This document shows, piece by piece, positions 19,814-20,412 of a stretch of DNA of 20,412 nt (the first letter of the stretch is position 1; each line of letters starts with the position of its first letter). This stretch comes from BTRF01 sp036986255 (lineage in GTDB: Bacteria; Patescibacteriota; WWE3; 9FT-COMBO-53-11). The stretch is from positions 1 to 20,412 of the forward strand of contig BTRF01000004.1 of assembly GCA_036986255.1 (NCBI GenBank), given 5' to 3'. A program made the position numbers and the translations under genes. The notes under the pieces are model-generated. The model did not search any database. It was not told where the DNA came from and worked only from the letters and a program-made list of their open reading frames with translations.

Positions 19814-20269
19814 GTGGTAAATCTGCGAAACAGACAAGGCCTATCATTCATTATCATCCTTATTGTGTTGGCGGCAATTGCGGGAACCGTGGCCGTTGCT
19901 CTCAATTTCTTCGGCGGAAGCAGCGTAAGCGACTTACCCCAATCCGACAGCAGCACGTTACCCAACCTCTACACCCAAGCCGGTCTTCCGGTATACCCCA
20001 ATGGAACAGTTACAGACTCAAGGCAAGGAGATATCCTCCAGGCCGGTGTCCAGGTAACTTGGGAAACTTCCGATGACATGGCAACTATAACTAGCTTCTT
20101 TGATTCTGAAATGATATCCCGTGGGTTTACTTCCACTGATGTCTTGCCAGGCAACGAATTTGCATCCTACGCTGTCTACACCGACGGGAACAAGCGATTC
20201 AGCCTAACGGTCACCAAAATCGGAGAGACATCAGACAACAAGATTCACGTCGTTTACTCAGAGCCTTAA
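19814..20269 (+). CDS. Single-helix-anchored extracytoplasmic protein
   Basis: The 151-residue protein has a short basic N-terminus (MVNLRNRQG) and a membrane helix, LSFIIILIVLAAIAGTVAVA (10-29). A secreted domain of about 115 residues follows, without cysteines and with a Ser/Asp-rich linker. The domain contains LPVYPNGTVTDS and DDMATITSFFDSEMISRGFTS, which look like an alternating strand/helix fold in which a helix ends in an (R/K)GF/W turn. The RQG-LSFII junction is reminiscent of a type IV prepilin, but the Glu at position +5 is missing, so I prefer a simple signal anchor. The GTG start is supported by the promoter position and the basic N-terminus; an SD is lacking. The function is unknown. 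Confidence 0.75.
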   Translation: MVNLRNRQGLSFIIILIVLAAIAGTVAVALNFFGGSSVSDLPQSDSSTLPNLYTQAGLPVYPNGTVTDSRQGDILQAGVQVTWETSDDMATITSFFDSEMISRGFTSTDVLPGNEFASYAVYTDGNKRFSLTVTKIGETSDNKIHVVYSEP

Positions 20270-20353
20270 CCCTGCTACTTCTTCAGTAGTTCAGACAAGA
20301 GAGAAATTAATGTTTGGGCGGTTTTTCTTACAGAGACGAGAGGAGTTTCTTTC

Positions 20354-20412
20354 CTACTTAAAGATTATCTTTTTAAGCTCCTCTGTGACCTTGAGGGGAT
20401 TATCTGATTTCC
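20354..20412 (-). CDS. Possible C-terminal end of a convergent gene
   Basis: On the minus strand one frame is open from the window edge to a TAG at 20354 and reads KSDNPLKVTEELKKIIFK, a natural-looking amphipathic C-terminus. With fewer than 20 codons, chance cannot be excluded. No strong terminator separates it from the plus-strand gene ending at 20269; only a weak CTACT/AGTAG hairpin is seen at about 20275. Confidence 0.35.
   Translation of the reverse strand, partial: KSDNPLKVTEELKKIIFK

Noticed and set aside
19814..19920. Type IV pilin call for the 151-residue protein
   Set aside because: The Gly-hydrophobic junction is suggestive, but the conserved Glu at +5 is missing and no pilus assembly gene is in the window.
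1..20412. tRNA or rRNA genes
   Set aside because: I saw no cloverleaf with a TTC-arm motif and no ribosomal RNA sequence; this was by eye and a short tRNA could have been missed.

Overview
The window is bacterial, coding-dense DNA with TGA used as a stop. Several features suggest an under-sampled lineage, most likely a candidate-phylum (Patescibacteria/CPR-like) bacterium: a DUF5667 protein, a DUF2207 protein ending in a Gly-rich tail, a Cys/His-rich PfkB kinase, palindromic elements inside coding sequence, and several promoters that appear to lack a leader. No rRNA or other marker is present, so this placement is tentative.

Left part (1-5.75 kb, all minus strand). One leftward transcript appears to start at about 5712 from a strong promoter whose start site is covered by a CsoR-type operator. 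It encodes a CsoR repressor with the Cys-His-Cys copper ligand set, a flavoprotein disulfide reductase resembling the C-terminal half of AhpF, and a small membrane protein. Two ABC systems follow: an ABC-2 pair, and a MacB/FtsX-type pair whose ATPase carries a C-terminal YHS metal-binding domain. A partial gene lies at the window edge. A decayed 5' fragment of the FtsX-type permease gene lies upstream of the more AT-rich ABC-2 pair, suggesting that the pair arrived by insertion or rearrangement.

Middle part (5.75-9.8 kb, minus strand). A second operon starts from a near-identical promoter and operator at 8349-8408. It encodes a CcdA/DsbD-type membrane electron carrier, two tiny CHTC/CHNC thioredoxins that resemble the redox half of the AhpF N-terminal domain, and a membrane-anchored protein with an eight-cysteine domain. 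Just upstream, a second CcdA/DsbD-like protein carries the same eight-cysteine domain fused into its last outer loop. My inference is a copper-responsive transmembrane thiol relay: a cytoplasmic NAD(P)H-dependent flavoprotein passes electrons to the small thioredoxins, then to the CcdA-like carriers, then to the extracytoplasmic eight-Cys domain. This is the most interesting system in the window.

Right part. From 9.8 to 17.55 kb (minus strand) lie a lycopene-cyclase-like membrane protein, a DUF5667 coiled-coil protein, a glyoxylate/hydroxypyruvate reductase-type dehydrogenase, an unrecognised 453-residue protein containing a 48-bp in-frame tandem duplication, a PfkB kinase, a PgeF/YfiH-type protein and a DUF2207 membrane protein. 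From 17.6 kb the direction switches to plus: two tandem paralogous small helical proteins, UMP kinase (pyrH), and two membrane-anchored hypothetical proteins. Clear intrinsic terminators follow three of these plus-strand genes. A short minus-strand reading frame at the right edge may be the end of a convergent gene.
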